A stretch of DNA of 64,000 nucleotides, from positions 1-64,000 of the forward strand of contig CAJQUW010015397.1 of NCBI GenBank assembly GCA_907163375.1, read 5' to 3'. Under the pieces are notes generated by a model. That model was not told the DNA's origin, made no database searches, and saw only the letters and a program-made list of their open reading frames with translations. Positions 1 through 11,845 of the stretch are shown one piece after another (positions within the stretch are counted from its first letter, which is position 1; every line of letters begins with the position of its first letter). A program made the position numbers and the translations under genes. The DNA comes from Prostheceraeus crozeri (taxonomy: Eukaryota > Platyhelminthes > Polycladida > Euryleptidae).

Positions 1-370
1 GTTACTACTGATATCACATGAACTCTTTTTGTTGCTTAAGCAACAATGTGTTGTTGAAAATGTGTTTCATATGGAATATGTTCGATCATCATTGGTTGAT
101 CAGTCATGATGCGCTATAACTTTTGCGATAAAACCACAAACATTTTACCATTTAGCCATCCAGTGACTGAAGCAGCTACATTTCCGAAAGTCTCGTTCAG
201 TCAGCCTTTGCTTCTGATTGCTGCATGCAAACAAATTCTGCAAGCAAATTCCTTCATCAAAGTCGTTAATCATCAATCACTTCAGCTAAAAGTAAGTTAT
301 CATGAATTCATTCGAGGAGCGAAAGTCAGAATGGCTGAGGGCACATTCGCGCAAACCACTACACTGCAAA
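1..370. other. No gene recognised
   Basis: An open frame of 117 codons runs through 106-459, but it has no recognisable domain, begins in ordinary AT-rich sequence and continues into the dispersed repeat that follows. I see no support for a gene. Confidence 0.4.
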
Positions 371-600
371 CTCTAGTGCACGAAATTTCGCTTGAATTAG
401 GCACGAAATTTAGATATCAATTCTACAAGTACAATTCATCAATTTCAAGGCGCGAGTAGGTAGGAAGTTCATAGTGCCGAGTTCGTGCCCATTGATTTTT
501 CCTTCGATTTCATTGGATAAACAAATATTTGGTTTGGTGCCTATTAGTGCTTAGTGGCGCCTACTGGTGCCTCGAGGCACTAGAAATGCACTAGCTAAGC
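371..600 (+). repeat. Dispersed short repeat, copy 1 (diverged)
   Basis: This stretch matches 28067-28317 over most of its length. Shared blocks include GCACGAAATTT near the start, a central CGATTTCATTGGATAA and GGTGCCTCGAGGCACTAGAA near the end. The other copy has short inverted ends (TAGGGCAC and GTGCCCTA), so the family is probably a small non-autonomous DNA element. Here both ends have decayed. No coding capacity is evident. Confidence 0.7.
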
Positions 601-999
601 GCTTATCATAAATGAAATCAACTTATTAGACGGTCATGAGCCCTTGTTTTCGGACGAACTCAAAACAGCAATGATTGAACAATTCGGTCAGCATCGCCTT
701 ATAAAGCTTGTCTAATAAAAGTTGGTATTATTATTTAATTGCAAAATTTAAAAAGGTGTTCGTTAAATCTAAGCAACATTATATATATTCTTTAAATCAA
801 AGAAACAAGCCTGCTGCTGTTTTACTTAAAATTCCATTTTTTATTCTCTTAAGCTTTTGCTACTACCGGCCTTGTCAAAAGTGTAAGTGGTTGGACATAT
901 TAACGTAGTAAAATACAAAAATGTTTAAAAGTCAAACAGATGGATAGAAAAGTCTAGGAAGGTGCATAGTATCAAATAATTAAATTGTCCAGTGCACGG
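601..999. other. No gene recognised
   Basis: AT-rich sequence with a 66-codon open frame at 708-908 that shows no domain. Nothing supportable. Confidence 0.4.
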
Positions 1000-1960
1000 C
1001 TCTCTTCGTGGGAATTAATGGTCGGTTTTCTTTGTTGAATTATAACACTTTCAAGAAATCGGAGATTGATGGGATCTTTGTGATGTCCGATCCCTTTTAC
1101 GTTTGTTCTCCAGTTATTATTTTGATCTAATTGACAATGTATTAAATGTCTATGAACTGACGAACTTTGTTGTGTTAAATGTTCCTTGTTTCAGATGTGA
1201 AGTTTTCGTATCGTACTGCCAATATACATGTAGATTTGATTGCAATTGAGGCATTTAATTTCATACACTGCATTTTGTCGGTTGCAAACACGTTAGTCAT
1301 TGATAGGGCAGTTCTTTAGAGTACAAACGTTTACATTGCTTTTGGTTCGATTTTGAAGGAAATTTATCATTGTAAATGATTGATGGGCTATTCAGATGTT
1401 GAAGTTTTCTTTCTTGAATATGCTAATTATTTTGTTGTTCAATGTGTCGGATATGTAAGGCAATTGGAGGCAATGTGTATTTTTGACTGCTTTATTTTTC
1501 TGTTTTCGTTTGTGTTTCATTTGCTTTGTTGCGGTAAATTGTGAATACCCGTTTTTTCTTCAAATGTTTTTGAAATCCGAGTGATGTTTTTCTTTGTTGA
1601 TTTTGAGGAGCATCTTTCGGAAATCCGGTTGAATTAATTTGTTATGATATTTATTTTCTGATTACTTGGCAGAGCAGAGTCATTATGGATAAATATTGGC
1701 TTTCGCGCGGGTTTTCTGTAAAATTCAAAAATTGGTTTTCGTTTTTTCTCCAATTTGTATTTTGAAATCCAGTAGAGATAGTTCATTTGAGACGGTTTGA
1801 TATTCGATTGTGAAATTAATGTGGTTATTCATTGTGTTAATTTCTTGAAATATTTGGTCGGCTTCTTCTTTTGATTTTGTGATGATAAAAATGTCATCAA
1901 CATATCTTGCATACATTGCATGAGAGTGAAGGATTTGTCAGCAGGAATTTCTTCTTGATC
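1000..1960 (-). pseudogene. Penelope-like retroelement remnant (RT plus GIY-YIG), minus strand
   Basis: On the minus strand a 63-codon frame at 1725-1916 carries YARYVDDIFII, the catalytic YVDD box of a reverse transcriptase. It is followed by the LLDFKI spacing typical of Penelope-like elements. Downstream on the same strand (about 1290 to 1150) broken frames contain a CLNC...YIGST-type segment, the start of the GIY-YIG endonuclease domain that sits C-terminal to the RT in canonical PLEs. Stops and frame changes interrupt the stretch between them, and the 5' part of the RT is missing. This is a dead 5'-truncated copy. The RT family call is firm; the exact limits are not. Confidence 0.8.
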
Positions 1961-1974
1961 ATGTTCATATATAG

Positions 1975-2045
1975 TCCGGCAGCCAGAACGAGTTTCTGCA
2001 GGGAACGAGGCCGAAAGTGAGACTTTCACAGAATGATGTACACCC
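1975..2045 (+). repeat. Short dispersed repeat (pair with 18767-18842)
   Basis: About 70 bases starting AGTCCGGC(A)GCCAGAACGA and running through ACGAGGCCGAAA recur near 18767-18842 in the same orientation with roughly 80% identity by eye. The repeat has no coding capacity and its class is unknown. Confidence 0.65.
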
Positions 2046-2137
2046 TATGCCTACTACGAATCGGCACGTTTGCCGAGTTCTAGTGAGTTCCTCTTCTTGT
2101 CAGACAAGATCAAAGAAAAACACATGTAAATCCCATG

Positions 2138-2450
2138 GGACGCAGATTGCAGTTTTTGGCTAAAATGAAGTTTTCTATGTTTTCTCTGATTAAACGAAAA
2201 GTACTAAGCCCAGAGTCATAATATTTGTCATGGAATGTCTTCAGGTCATTTCCTATGATGTGCATGTACTTTTATCATGCATCTAATCGACGATGTATGT
2301 GAGAATGTGGTTGAATGTGGATAAAGTTGCTTAAAATGTTTGTGTTTGCCGACATTAAGAGGCCCGCCAAATCTAAATGAGTTTAGCTATATCGACAGGG
2401 GTGCATGAAAATGAAAAGAAATGACCTGAAGACTTTCCATGGGAAAGTCT
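2138..2450 (-). repeat. Dispersed repeat carrying a conserved coding fragment, copy A
   Basis: On the minus strand this region can be read as a peptide containing TFHDKYYDSGLSTFRLIREN followed by a segment ending AKNCNLRP. The same peptide is encoded twice, in inverted arms, at 38976-39362. Conservation of the reading frame across copies suggests the 3' end of a protein gene belonging to an unidentified mobile element. Stops occur upstream in the frame. The family is not recognised. Confidence 0.55.
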
Positions 2451-2954
2451 TTTTTGAATACACAGAATTCTCCTCCTTTGTCGCTTGGTAGGTGAATGTT
2501 GCTTTTCTCCTTAAGGGTTTTCAAAGTATTAAGTTCCTATTTACAAAGATTATTTAATTCATTACAATAGAAAGTACTTTATGTCAGATTCAGAGTAGCT
2601 CTTCACAAAGGTCTGAATAAACAAACTCAATGCGAAGTGATGCTTTTAAAAGATGACCACATTGCATTACTTTTCCAACACCTTTCATGAATGCTAGTGA
2701 ACTATTATTTTGGAAAAACAACACCGCGATGAATTATCGCTCGGTTTTATTCATCTATTGACACGTGGACTTTCGATAGCAACAATGCACACAAGTCAAC
2801 AATGGGAAACCTGTTATACTTCACACTTACGTACATCCTTACTATTTCTTCCATCCTTCTTATCAAAACATTGCCTCAACAATACTATGTCCATTAGCCA
2901 TTTCAATCATATTTTTCTTACTAAACCCATTGAGCATTTAGTTACTACTCTCTG
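2451..2954. other. No gene recognised
   Basis: The 81-codon open frame at 2710-2955 has no domain. Nothing else is evident before the next PLE remnant. Confidence 0.4.
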
Positions 2955-3700
2955 AAGCCTTCGACAATAACTGGCACTTCAAAGAAACCAACACCGGTGT
3001 TTATACCCCAAATTCGGCATATTCTCCAAAGTGATATCGCTTGGCTGCCATGAGATCACTTTTCAGCCGCGCTTTGAAAATTAATTCTAATATCAGCAAT
3101 TATCACAAGTCTGCAAGTACTATCACTGGTGTTTTTCAAAAAAATGGTTTCACGAATAATGAGATAATTCGTATTCAGAAAGAAGTTGAGGCGAGACATG
3201 AAAACCGGACTCCCAACCACACTGAGAATGATAGAAGTGACACCCGTACATTAATTGGAGCTTTCCCTTCATTGCTGAAGGAGAAAATACTTTAAGAAAA
3301 CATATAAAAGATATCCACAAAATTATTTCTCCTAGTGTGAAAATTCGACCTGTATTCCAGACTCTCAAGACCAGTATGTTCTTTGCTAACAAAGACAAAG
3401 TGCCTGCCGAGCTCAAGTCAAACATTGTCTACAAGTATTCTTGTGAGCACTGTGACAAGTGCTACATCGGCAGCTCGGTCAGGCATTTCATTACTAGGAT
3501 GAATGAACACTTGAAAGGCTACCCAACGCCTTCTGAAATTAGCTTGCATGTTCATCCTCGTCACAAAGATAATTTCAAGGTCGTTTCTCAGACGAGGTAC
3601 CCTAGACATCTGGAATCTATTCTATTAAAGAAATCGAACAATAGCCTGATGAATGAACGGGAAAGCTCTATGAATCTATGCCTAAATTTGTAGAACTGTA
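2955..3700 (+). pseudogene. Penelope-like element, 3' half with GIY-YIG domain
   Basis: Broken frames read through TNTGVYTPNSAYSP, then SLFSRALKI (the Arg-Ala-rich connector after the RT in PLEs). From 3337 follows a GIY-YIG nuclease with YKYSCEHCDKCYIGSSVR and a downstream RMNEHLK. The zinc-binding CxxC just before the YIG motif is typical of the PLE endonuclease that nicks the target for primed reverse transcription. The RT core is absent and a frame change separates the two halves near 3295-3337, so this is a truncated dead copy. It is followed at 3840 by a hammerhead-like motif, as expected for a PLE terminal region. Confidence 0.85.
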
Positions 3701-3839
3701 AATAGAATTGATTTTATTTCATTATTCATTGCATCTTTGACTGTTGTGAATGACTTTGATTTTAGCGTTGAAATGTGATCATACTATCCGATGTAACCAC
3801 GAATTTTATATTTAAGAGAATTTTATCCTGTACATATCT

Positions 3840-3892
3840 TTGTTCACCTGAGGATAGCTTTGTAAAGCTGAAACATGTCGTGCGCTTGAACA
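3840..3892 (+). ncRNA. Hammerhead-ribozyme-like motif (PLE-associated)
   Basis: The core reads CTGAGGA (3848-3854), a stem II made from AGCTTT and AAAGCT (3856-3869), then GAAAC and ATGTC (3870-3879). Flanking TGTTCAC and GTG...TGAACA can pair as stem I. This matches the CUGANGA...GAAA core of type I hammerheads, with one extra U before stem II. Stem III is only the palindrome ACATGT, so a single molecule would have two pairs there and activity would need dimers, as known for PLE and retrozyme hammerheads. The position downstream of a PLE endonuclease fits that family. Confidence 0.65.
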
Positions 3893-4236
3893 CGGATTGC
3901 TTTCAATTCTTTTCGGTTTTTTATTACTACTCTCACTCAATAAATGATTTCGGCTGCGGACAATCTCATTGACCGAATCATTTTCGCTGCAGACCAATCA
4001 CGACTCCAAAATCAAAAATCATCCCGGCTGTGGTTGTATTCTTCCTAATACTGCTGTAAGAAACATCCCTTCATTTTTGAATAGGACAAATTCAGCAGTT
4101 GGATGAATTTGAAAAGAAAAAGTGCATCAACAGAGCCATTTTGACAAAAATCAAGTCGTCTGTATCTCAGCCTTATACCTAAAGTTCATTAAAGTAATAC
4201 TGACCGGCTGTAACATAATACTGTCCGATTCTAAAC

Positions 4237-5450
4237 ATGAAAGATTCATACAAGAGTAATGTGTCGGAATATCTTTGTCATCTATTCGAAACTATACTTA
4301 CCAAAAACCTTTTGTCATTAAAGACATGTTTGAGTTCGTTGATGAGATCAAAAGGTTTGATCTTACTCAGTGTGAAACCGCAGAAATGTGCAGTTTTGAT
4401 GTCTCGAATATATTTGGTAACGTTCCTGTGTGCAAAACCTGTGATAATGTTTTGACGTTGATTGATTTTGATAACTTTAACCTTTCTCGAACAGCTTTGA
4501 AAGAGTTGCTAAGTTTAGCGTGCACCAACATTATTTTTTCTTTTAATGACAATCTCTATTTTCCATACTCAGTTTGAAAGTATGTCTATGGGTTCAAAAC
4601 TGGGTCCTGCCATTGCTTTCGCCATGGACAGTGTAGAGCGTAAATTCAAAGACTTTTCAGGCAACCAGCATCTGTTTTACAAAAGATATGTCGTCGACTG
4701 TTTTTGCATTTTTCGCAATAAAAAAGAAATTGAGAATTTTCTTGAGTTTATCAATTCGTTGAGCAACAGCATCAAATGTACTGTTGATTATCAGTCAGAC
4801 GATTCCTTGCGGGTTCCAGATGCAGAAGTAACCATGGCGATTTATTTGTCTCTTTTGCATTTAAAGACACAAATGCCGGAATGTATCCTTTTTCGTATAA
4901 AGTAGCGGCTTTCCACTCTTTATTCTATCGAGCTTTCCGCATTTGCTTTCACAAATATATAAAGAATAACGTCATTGATGAAATTTTGAAATTCAGTCAG
5001 TTGAATGGCTACTCTGATAAGTTAATGCTGAAAATCAAAGATGAGGGTGAACGCAAGTCGAATAATAGACACACTGAGCATGAGAATGATCTCAAATTTA
5101 TCAGCTGGAATGTCCCTTTTCCTAGCAAGCGTGTCGAACAGCTTAAGAAACGCATTTATAATGTCAATAAATTGTTACCTGAAAACTTGAAAATTAGATT
5201 GATTTTCAAAACTCTGAAAACCCTTGATTTTTGTCAGAACGTTGATGCTATTTCGAATGAGCTCAAAAATCCGATACTGTGTATCTTTACAGCTGTGATC
5301 ACTGCCAAATGCGAAACGTTGCCGTTACAACACGCCGTTTAGCCAATCAGATAAACGACCACATGTCTGGCAAACCGACCCTTACAGAGATATCTATGCA
5401 CGTGCATCATCCGTCACATAAGAATTTTCAACATCGCCGGCTGAACTAAA
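4237..5450 (+). pseudogene. Penelope-like element, RT plus decayed GIY-YIG
   Basis: Three broken frames cover a PLE reverse transcriptase. About 4380-4430 encodes MCSFDVSNIFGNVP (the SFDV..LF.NVP block). About 4570-4640 encodes MSMGSKLGPAIAFAMDSVE. About 4680 encodes YKRYVVDCFCIF, where the first catalytic Asp of YVDD has become Val. From 4895 follows the connector HSLFYRAFRICFHKY and then a degenerate GIY-YIG region with its key residues lost. Frame changes near 4575 and 4885 and the YVVD substitution make it inactive. It lies head-to-tail behind the PLE remnant at 2955-3892, an arrangement common for PLE partial tandems. Confidence 0.8.
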
Positions 5451-5599
5451 TTTCCTAAAATTCTAGAAACGATATTGATCAAAAGCAACTTAGACACACT
5501 TGCTAACGAGAGGAAGTGTATTTTTGTATTTTTGTGTTTTTTGAGTTATCCATTTTTGCATATAAGCCATTTCGTATCTGCTTTTACCATTTGTTTGCA

Positions 5600-5645
5600 A
5601 CGCTGATGATGGTAAGACCTCATATTCCGAAATATGTCCTGAATA
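5600..5645 (+). ncRNA. Decayed hammerhead-like motif downstream of PLE
   Basis: CTGATGA at 5603-5609 and GAAATATGTC at 5629-5638 keep the order of a hammerhead core. The intervening sequence does not form a clean stem II and the flanks do not pair. Its place after a PLE suggests a decayed copy. Confidence 0.3.
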
Positions 5646-5649
5646 CACG

Positions 5650-7275
5650 ATCACTGCGGATAACGATTGTTTTGAAAAATAAATATATATATAAGCAATA
5701 TGGAGCTATATGGGAGCTACTCATGGAATGAAGATATATTTTACAAAATAATAAAAAACCATATTAGTCAATAGAAATAAAAATTTGCTCCTGTCTCTGT
5801 CGGTCAAGAATCGACTGTATATTATTTCATGCAACGGTGTCTGATGAGGTGTTATTAGTTCAGAAAAATACAACGACACCGGAAACCGGTTCCTGCGTTT
5901 CATTTCATATGTATATGCATATCATTGTGCCATTATTTTTGTCTGGAAGCCAAGTTGATGCGTGCAGTGCTACTGCCACTGCCTTTATGAGTCAGGAATT
6001 GCATAACTACTACATGTACATGCAGTTCTAGCAGAGGACATGCATCTACATGTAGCTTGAGCAGAGACTCTGATAGAGTCAGTCATTAAACATATTTTGT
6101 AGGAAACAGAGTCATAGGCAACTGTATTTTTTTAAATGTACATGTATGAATGTACATGCATGCTATGACTTGTAACTTGCAAGTTTTGTATGATGTATGC
6201 GTCATCTAGCTCAAAGGTGGGTAAACCTGTCCATAGCAGGTCACATCACAGATCTGATTAACTTTGTGGTCAGCTAATTCTGCAGTAGGCTACTATAGAA
6301 ATCAGAATTATTGAAATGATAATACTGCGAGGAGTAGAACACTACAACTTTTTGACAAAATATGAAAACCAAAAACAAGATGCCTAATATGCACAATCGT
6401 TATCGAAAACGATGCCTAACTAAAATTTTAACCTGTTGTTTGTTTTACGATTTCCAACATATTCTGTTCTAATTGAAACACATGCTTTCGGGCTTTTTCC
6501 TAAGTTTTCCACTGGGATAAATGTAGAGTTTCCAGATACATAAACCATGCACAGAAATTGTACCCACAAGTGGGAACTGGAGCAGGATTTTGGAAAGCTG
6601 AAACACTTGCTTAAATCCATACAAAATATTACAAAAGTATACCGACAGTCTTTTAACAAAGGAAATCTGCTGATTTATAACGAATTCTGTATTTAAAGCA
6701 TTTTACAAGATCTAGGTAAATACACAATAAATTGGGAATACATTGCTAGAAAATGAATCGGTCTGAAGACAGTAGGCTTATTCAGTCTAAATGGGCAGAC
6801 ATGTTGAAATTATCAAATCATTACTTTGGCAGATTGTTCAATATAATTTCAGTTGAAACTGACAGGTGAAGAAACTTTTGACGTCAATCAACTCAAAATT
6901 CTGTGCTCTACGCTTATCCTGATTTCTCTTACCTATCATCCATTGTAAGCCTGTAACAGTGGCATTCACTCATCCTAGGAATAGATATGACTAGTTTAAA
7001 TAAAAGTTGTTCTTCGTTCCTGTGGCATTCATTTTGAGTTCGATAGTAACGCACTAATCAGTCACCTATGAAATTTCATCTTGCATAAATTTAGATATTG
7101 CCTCAGAGTTGTCAGAGTCAATTAGAAGTGCAAGACTGAAATTATCAGCATACTGGGTTTGAATGGCAAATTATTTCATTGATAAGAAGCTTTGAAGCTT
7201 TTACGTCACTACTCCTCATACTTGGGGCTTGGACGGTGCTGACATAGTCAGACTTAAGGAGCGTATAGTACTTTT
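5650..7275. other. No gene recognised
   Basis: AT-rich sequence with ACATGTACATGT-type words around 6010-6150. Open frames here are short and domainless. Confidence 0.4.
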
Positions 7276-7390
7276 AGTCCGGATGCCCATCCTGCCGACT
7301 TCCAGTGACACTTTCAGGGCGTGACCTCTGGACCAAAAGATCGCTAGGCCAAGCACTTAACCACTGTGCCACGGAGACCACAAGAGATGA
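7276..7390 (-). repeat. tRNA-derived SINE remnant
   Basis: Read on the minus strand, the sequence begins GTCTCCGTGGCACAGTGG with TTAAGTGCTTGG following, a polymerase III A-box-like tRNA head. A degenerate B-box-like AGAGGTCACGCCC lies about 40 bases on, followed by GGCAGGATGGGCATCCGG as body. There is no intact tRNA fold. This is best read as a 5' SINE fragment. Confidence 0.6.
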
Positions 7391-7737
7391 TCGAAAAATA
7401 CAGCGAAGAGATTCGCTATCTCCTCCTCGCCCAATTAAAACTTTTAGGAGAACACTTTGAATGATTGACATTAATATGACAGGCTTGACAGTTTGCAGGA
7501 CAAACTATTACGATCGATAATAGACTGCTGAAGGAGAGTGCAACAATACTTCCAGCATTTTGTACTTTTATATTTTCAATTTGATACTTTTTCGTCCCAT
7601 ACCTCCATAAGATGATATGCAGGCCTATAGATTGTATGAAGATGGTACAGTGGTGACGGCATTAGAATCATCAAAGTCATTTGAGTACATAACATCAAGG
7701 TTCGTTGCTCTATCTTCAAAATGTACCTTGGTTCTAT

Positions 7738-9293
7738 TCACTTCCTGTCATTCCTACCATTGTTTTTTGAATTTGGTCCATTTCTTGCCAATCCCAAAAC
7801 GTATCTGGTTGAATATGGCTCATGCTCATCTTTACCAGCATCAATTACCTCTGAAGGTTTCATTGCCTCTGGTACATTTGCTCCTATCATCAATCCGACA
7901 TCTGCATCGATGTAGGAAATTGACAAGTCCCTTAAATGCTTCCATTATTGCATTTGACTCCTACTTGGGATATAATCTTTGGTAACGGGCAACTCAGGCA
8001 TAGAGTATACAGAGGGAATATTTATGAACTTATTTTGATCAATCTCTGATACTTGTAGATTATGTATAACGCAAGTTTCTTTGGTACTCAATTTATTCTC
8101 CATAATAGTAAGTTTGATTGTCGCTTTGTCACCGCTTACACTCAACTGCTTAGCAAGATCCGCAGAAATAAAACAGTCAGAGCTGAAGTTATCGAGTCCA
8201 GGATAAGTTATCACACTTGCATCACTTCCTTCAACGCGCACTCGTACAGGCACTAGTGCCAAAGCGATGTTTTGATCGCTACCGGCCCCTGTTTGCTAAC
8301 TTCGATTTACTTTGCAAAGTGCTGAGATTGCTTCTACTTCTGAATTATCATCTTGCTCTGAACTTCTTATTCTACGATTATCGTCGACATGAAGCGAAGA
8401 TGGATGTAGTTTATTGCAGATTTGACAACTACTTCTTTGTTTACATGCCTTAGAATAGTGTCCAGTGCGGAGGCATCCAAAGCAGAGTGCGTTCTCTCTC
8501 ACAAAAATTCGTCTCTCTTCGGGAGACGTCGATTTGAAAGAATAGCATTCGTTCAAGGAATGATTCTTTTTATTGCAAAAGTTGCATTCAGTTTCCTTGT
8601 CTAACTTTTTTCGAACGAACGGTCCATTATGTTCAGAATAAACACAACTTTCGCTTGCGTCAACTGTACCAGTTGGAAGAGCTACTGATCTTGCAGAATT
8701 AGGTTGGTTTTCTGCATATACTGAAGATCTGTGACTTTTTGTGTCCTTCAGCTCTCCGAAAATAGGCATGTTAAGCATCCTTGCCTGTTCTTCGACAAAG
8801 AGAGACAAATCAGAAAATGTGACATTTCTATCGTGTTCGATGATGTGGAACGCTCTACTTCGCCACTTATCCCTTAGTTTACAAAGTAAGTTTTCTGCTT
8901 TTTTGAATATCATTCGGATTACTCAACTTCTGCAGGTTTCCAGAATTATCGTTTTCTTTGACGCTTTTACATTCCAAGAGGAACACAGTAAACCTGTCAA
9001 TCTCACTTTTGCTTTCTGACTTTGTTTGAGGCCAGTGCTCAAATTTTTGGAAAATTTCATTGATTATTGCATAATTATTTCCATATTTGTCTTTCAAAGC
9101 ATCTTTCGCTTTGGCATAGCCCCTGAGAGGGAGTCATAGGCATATAATTTATATATAGTTTTATATCTATTTCCTTTTTTGGGAGCATGGACCTCCTTTG
9201 ACTTTTTATAATCATATTTGACAACTCCTCTTGACATTTATTTTGATTGTCTTTGCAAATAGTCGAATTGCTTTGATTATCAGTCATGTTCAA
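7738..9293 (-). pseudogene. BEL/Pao LTR retrotransposon fragment (gag, zinc knuckles, protease)
   Basis: In order on the minus strand: a gag segment at 9293-8880 with KYGNNYAIINEIFQKFEHWP; then a 205-codon frame at 8913-8296 with CHx-type zinc knuckles (ECNFCNKKNHSLNEC, then ALCFGCLRTGHYSKAC, then CQICNKLHPSSLHV) that bind RNA; then an aspartic-protease-like region at 8262-7945 with VITYPGLDNFSSDCF and IPSVY; then IGANVPEAMKPSEV with LGLARNGP, ending near 7738. This order and these motifs are those of BEL/Pao gag-pol. The protease has LDNFSSD where an active D-S/T-G would be expected. RT, RNase H, integrase and LTRs are missing, and frames are broken at about 8290 and 8900. Confidence 0.85.
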
Positions 9294-9299
9294 GGCGCT

Positions 9300-9800
9300 T
9301 TCTATCTCGTTTTAAACCTATAGCCTAGATTCTAGGCTATATGTTTTGAAACCAATTTATGTCGGCCTATTAATATTAATGTTTAAACTTTCAATGTTCA
9401 AGAAACTTCACAGCATTAATGTCACACACCATTTACAGTAAGACCTATCATACTGTTAATTCAATTTTATTAGAGTTATTTGCTTGCCTTAATTAAGTTG
9501 CTTTTTGTTAACTACAATTATTTTATTGTGCATGTAATTTATTGCACAATTTGTGCTATCAATAGTCGACATGCAGTAATTTAAAGACCGGGTGGTCGTG
9601 ATTGTGTGTAGGTGGACTACCAGTCTGTGTAATCCACGGTCGGGGATGACATAATTATGTCATGCTACAGTAACTTTTAATTTTATCTTGAGCTTGTAGT
9701 TAGGTTAACTATTGGGCAATAATGGTTGGTAGGGTATGCTCCTCGTATCCGGTAGTGGGTAATTCAAGGGAAAATATACTTCTGCGGATACTATAATGTA
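9300..9800. other. No gene recognised
   Basis: AT-rich spacer. A short GC-richer stretch at 9588-9650 (ACCGGGTGGTCGTG...CCACGGTCGGGG) is unexplained. Confidence 0.35.
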
Positions 9801-9818
9801 TTAAAATACAAATATGAC

Positions 9819-9855
9819 GCTCGACGTTTCGTTGTCAACCAGCTTGATCACGAGC
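9819..9855 (-). ncRNA. Hammerhead-like motif of a PLE, core partly lost
   Basis: On the minus strand GCTCG and CGAGC at the two edges form a 5-bp stem I. Between them lie TGATCAAGC, a stem II from GTTG and CAAC, and CGAAACGTC. The CTGATGA box is altered to GTGATCA, so catalysis is unlikely. It lies 3' of the minus-strand PLE endonuclease fragment at 10130-10400, as expected for a PLE end. Confidence 0.5.
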
Positions 9856-10129
9856 AAAATTTATAATGGCACAAAGGTGATAAAAACTGGAAGCGTGCGC
9901 AGAATGGAGTTACACGTCAGTGCGGGATAGTCACGTGAATAATCAAGGTCCCCTAAACATGTTTAGGGGTCTTGAGGTGCTACTACATTTACGATACAGG
10001 TAGTAATGCTAAAAGTTCAAAAGCTAAACGAGAAGTGAAGCAAAGTAGTAGCGTGCACACATCAGCAGACAGATAATTTCCTACCGATGCAGCCATTCAT
10101 GAGGGCCGTTGAGTTCACCTCGCTTATAC

Positions 10130-10400
10130 AAATGGCTTAAAGATAGGTCCGTTTATGCCAACTTCTCACATTATGATGCAATACTTCCCATTTGATATTG
10201 TGCTGAACGATATGCTGCGGATGAGATTCTTTGAAATGGTTAAACACTGTAGATGATTCTCTCTTGAAGTGCTCGTGAAGTCGAGATTGTACAGTGCGTG
10301 TTGTCTCCCCAATATAAACTTTGTCACAAATAGAGCATGAAATTCTGTATATGGCCCATTTACTAAAACATCTACCTTTCCGTTTTTCACGGAGAATCTC
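10130..10400 (-). pseudogene. PLE GIY-YIG endonuclease fragment, minus strand
   Basis: The frame on the minus strand reads YRISCSICDKVYIGETTRTV and then RLHEHFKRESSTVFNHF, a GIY-YIG domain with the CxxC zinc pair and YIG box intact, ending in a stop at about 10130. No RT precedes it on the same strand. An opposite-strand PLE fragment begins at 10451 instead, so two PLE pieces are joined or inverted here. Confidence 0.75.
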
Positions 10401-10450
10401 TATCGGTAATAAATGAGTTTTCCGGAGGGATACTGAATTTATGTGGATCT

Positions 10451-10700
10451 ATGAGTACACCCTCTCCATCTACTTGTGTATCTGATTTGCAAAGAAATCT
10501 GAAAGAATTGTCTACCATTCGGAAGGATTATGTCATACTACCTACGGATAAGACTTCACGAGTTATCTCTTTGAAGCAGGAGGAGTACCATAAGATGCTG
10601 AGAGATTCTGTCGTGGAGTCAGAAAATTTCGAAAGAGTGAGGAGTGCCAAGCCTAATTCCAGACCATCCAAATTTAATCGTGAATTGTCATCTCCGCTCA
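10451..10700 (+). pseudogene. PLE N-terminal/RT fragment, plus strand
   Basis: A 107-codon frame contains LSTIRKDYVILPTDKTSRVI and then EEYHKMLRDSVVESENFERV. This matches the block of PLE RTs in which a basic segment and a V-I-L-P-A-D-K-like motif precede the fingers domain. It stops before the catalytic palm. It is a truncated copy. Confidence 0.65.
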
Positions 10701-10779
10701 AAATACATAGACTTTGTTACGCGAACAGATTTTTCAAAGAAGTGGTAGTGGTAGAGGGTCCTTTCTTTCATTGATGTTA

Positions 10780-11806
10780 GCAAGTAAGGATTACTGGCGG
10801 CTTCTGGCAGCCAATTTGAAACTCTGCAATTAACAAAAGGATCAATGATTTTTCTTCCACTCCTTAAGCTGCTTATAGAAAGAAATTACATATTAGAGTG
10901 AAATATATCACAGGAGGCCTAATTATGATAATTTCAAAACTGCAGAATAGTTGTTTATGATAGAGAAATTTCAGCAAATGTTAGCATTACAGATTTTTTC
11001 AAATCTTAAGTGCTCGTCGGCGGCCATTTTGAAAAAAAGTCTGTCATATGCTAACGGTTCCCACGATCTGTGTAGATCAGCTCTTGAAAACTAATCAGAT
11101 AGAGGAGCAGGTCTCTGAAAGAATCGTGAGCGGTGGAAGACTTTATAGTTATACGTTTTCTCAAATATCTACTTTTTGTTAGTTTTTTGAAAGCTACTTA
11201 CATTGCAATCCAAGATTTTTTAAAAAATCGTCTAAAGATGCTTCAATGAGTTGTAGAAAGTTAAATTGCATATAAATGGGGGAGTTGTGAAAATGTTAAT
11301 GGATATGAACTAGGCCAACTGATGATTCCTACTAAGTCTATCGGATAAAATGGGAGCTATTCAGGCCCTCTCCCTATCTTCAAATTAAAACACAACTATT
11401 AAAAGCTGTCTTCAAATTTATAGAATGTAGAAATATAGGATACATTAACAGTATTGATAGATAATATGAAAGAATGGTTTCTTCATTCTTGCGAGCAATA
11501 TGTCGACACGTCTGTCCACATGCAATTCGACAAGCAAATTACCATGAACCAGCGATGCAGAGTTGGCTTTTCCAAGACTCACCTCCGTACCCGTCTCAGA
11601 CATAGACAAGAAACCCGGCTCCCAGCAAAAAAGGCCGTCCTGGCCTACACAACCCTAAGCAGGACTGTGAAATCAGGTTTTCCTACAGCCTCACCCACTT
11701 CCGAGGAAAAGGGCCGTCTCCGAACAACACCGCATCTACAGCCTTGAGAAATTCACGCTCACAAAGTGTACGAGCTGAATTTGTTTAGTGAAGTCAGCGG
11801 CTTAGC
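10780..11806. other. No recognised gene
   Basis: An open frame at 11454-11747 overlaps a GC-richer patch (about 11560-11745) whose translation is basic and domainless. I do not call it a gene. Confidence 0.35.
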
Positions 11807-11845
11807 GTAATTATAAATGTTCGCTTTGTTGGTGCCCATTTGTAT

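Noticed and set aside
106-459. 117-codon open frame near the left edge
   Set aside because: No domain, AT-rich composition, and it runs into a dispersed repeat.
6420-6659. 79-codon minus-strand frame
   Set aside because: No domain, no promoter or splice context, and a single chance frame in AT-rich DNA.
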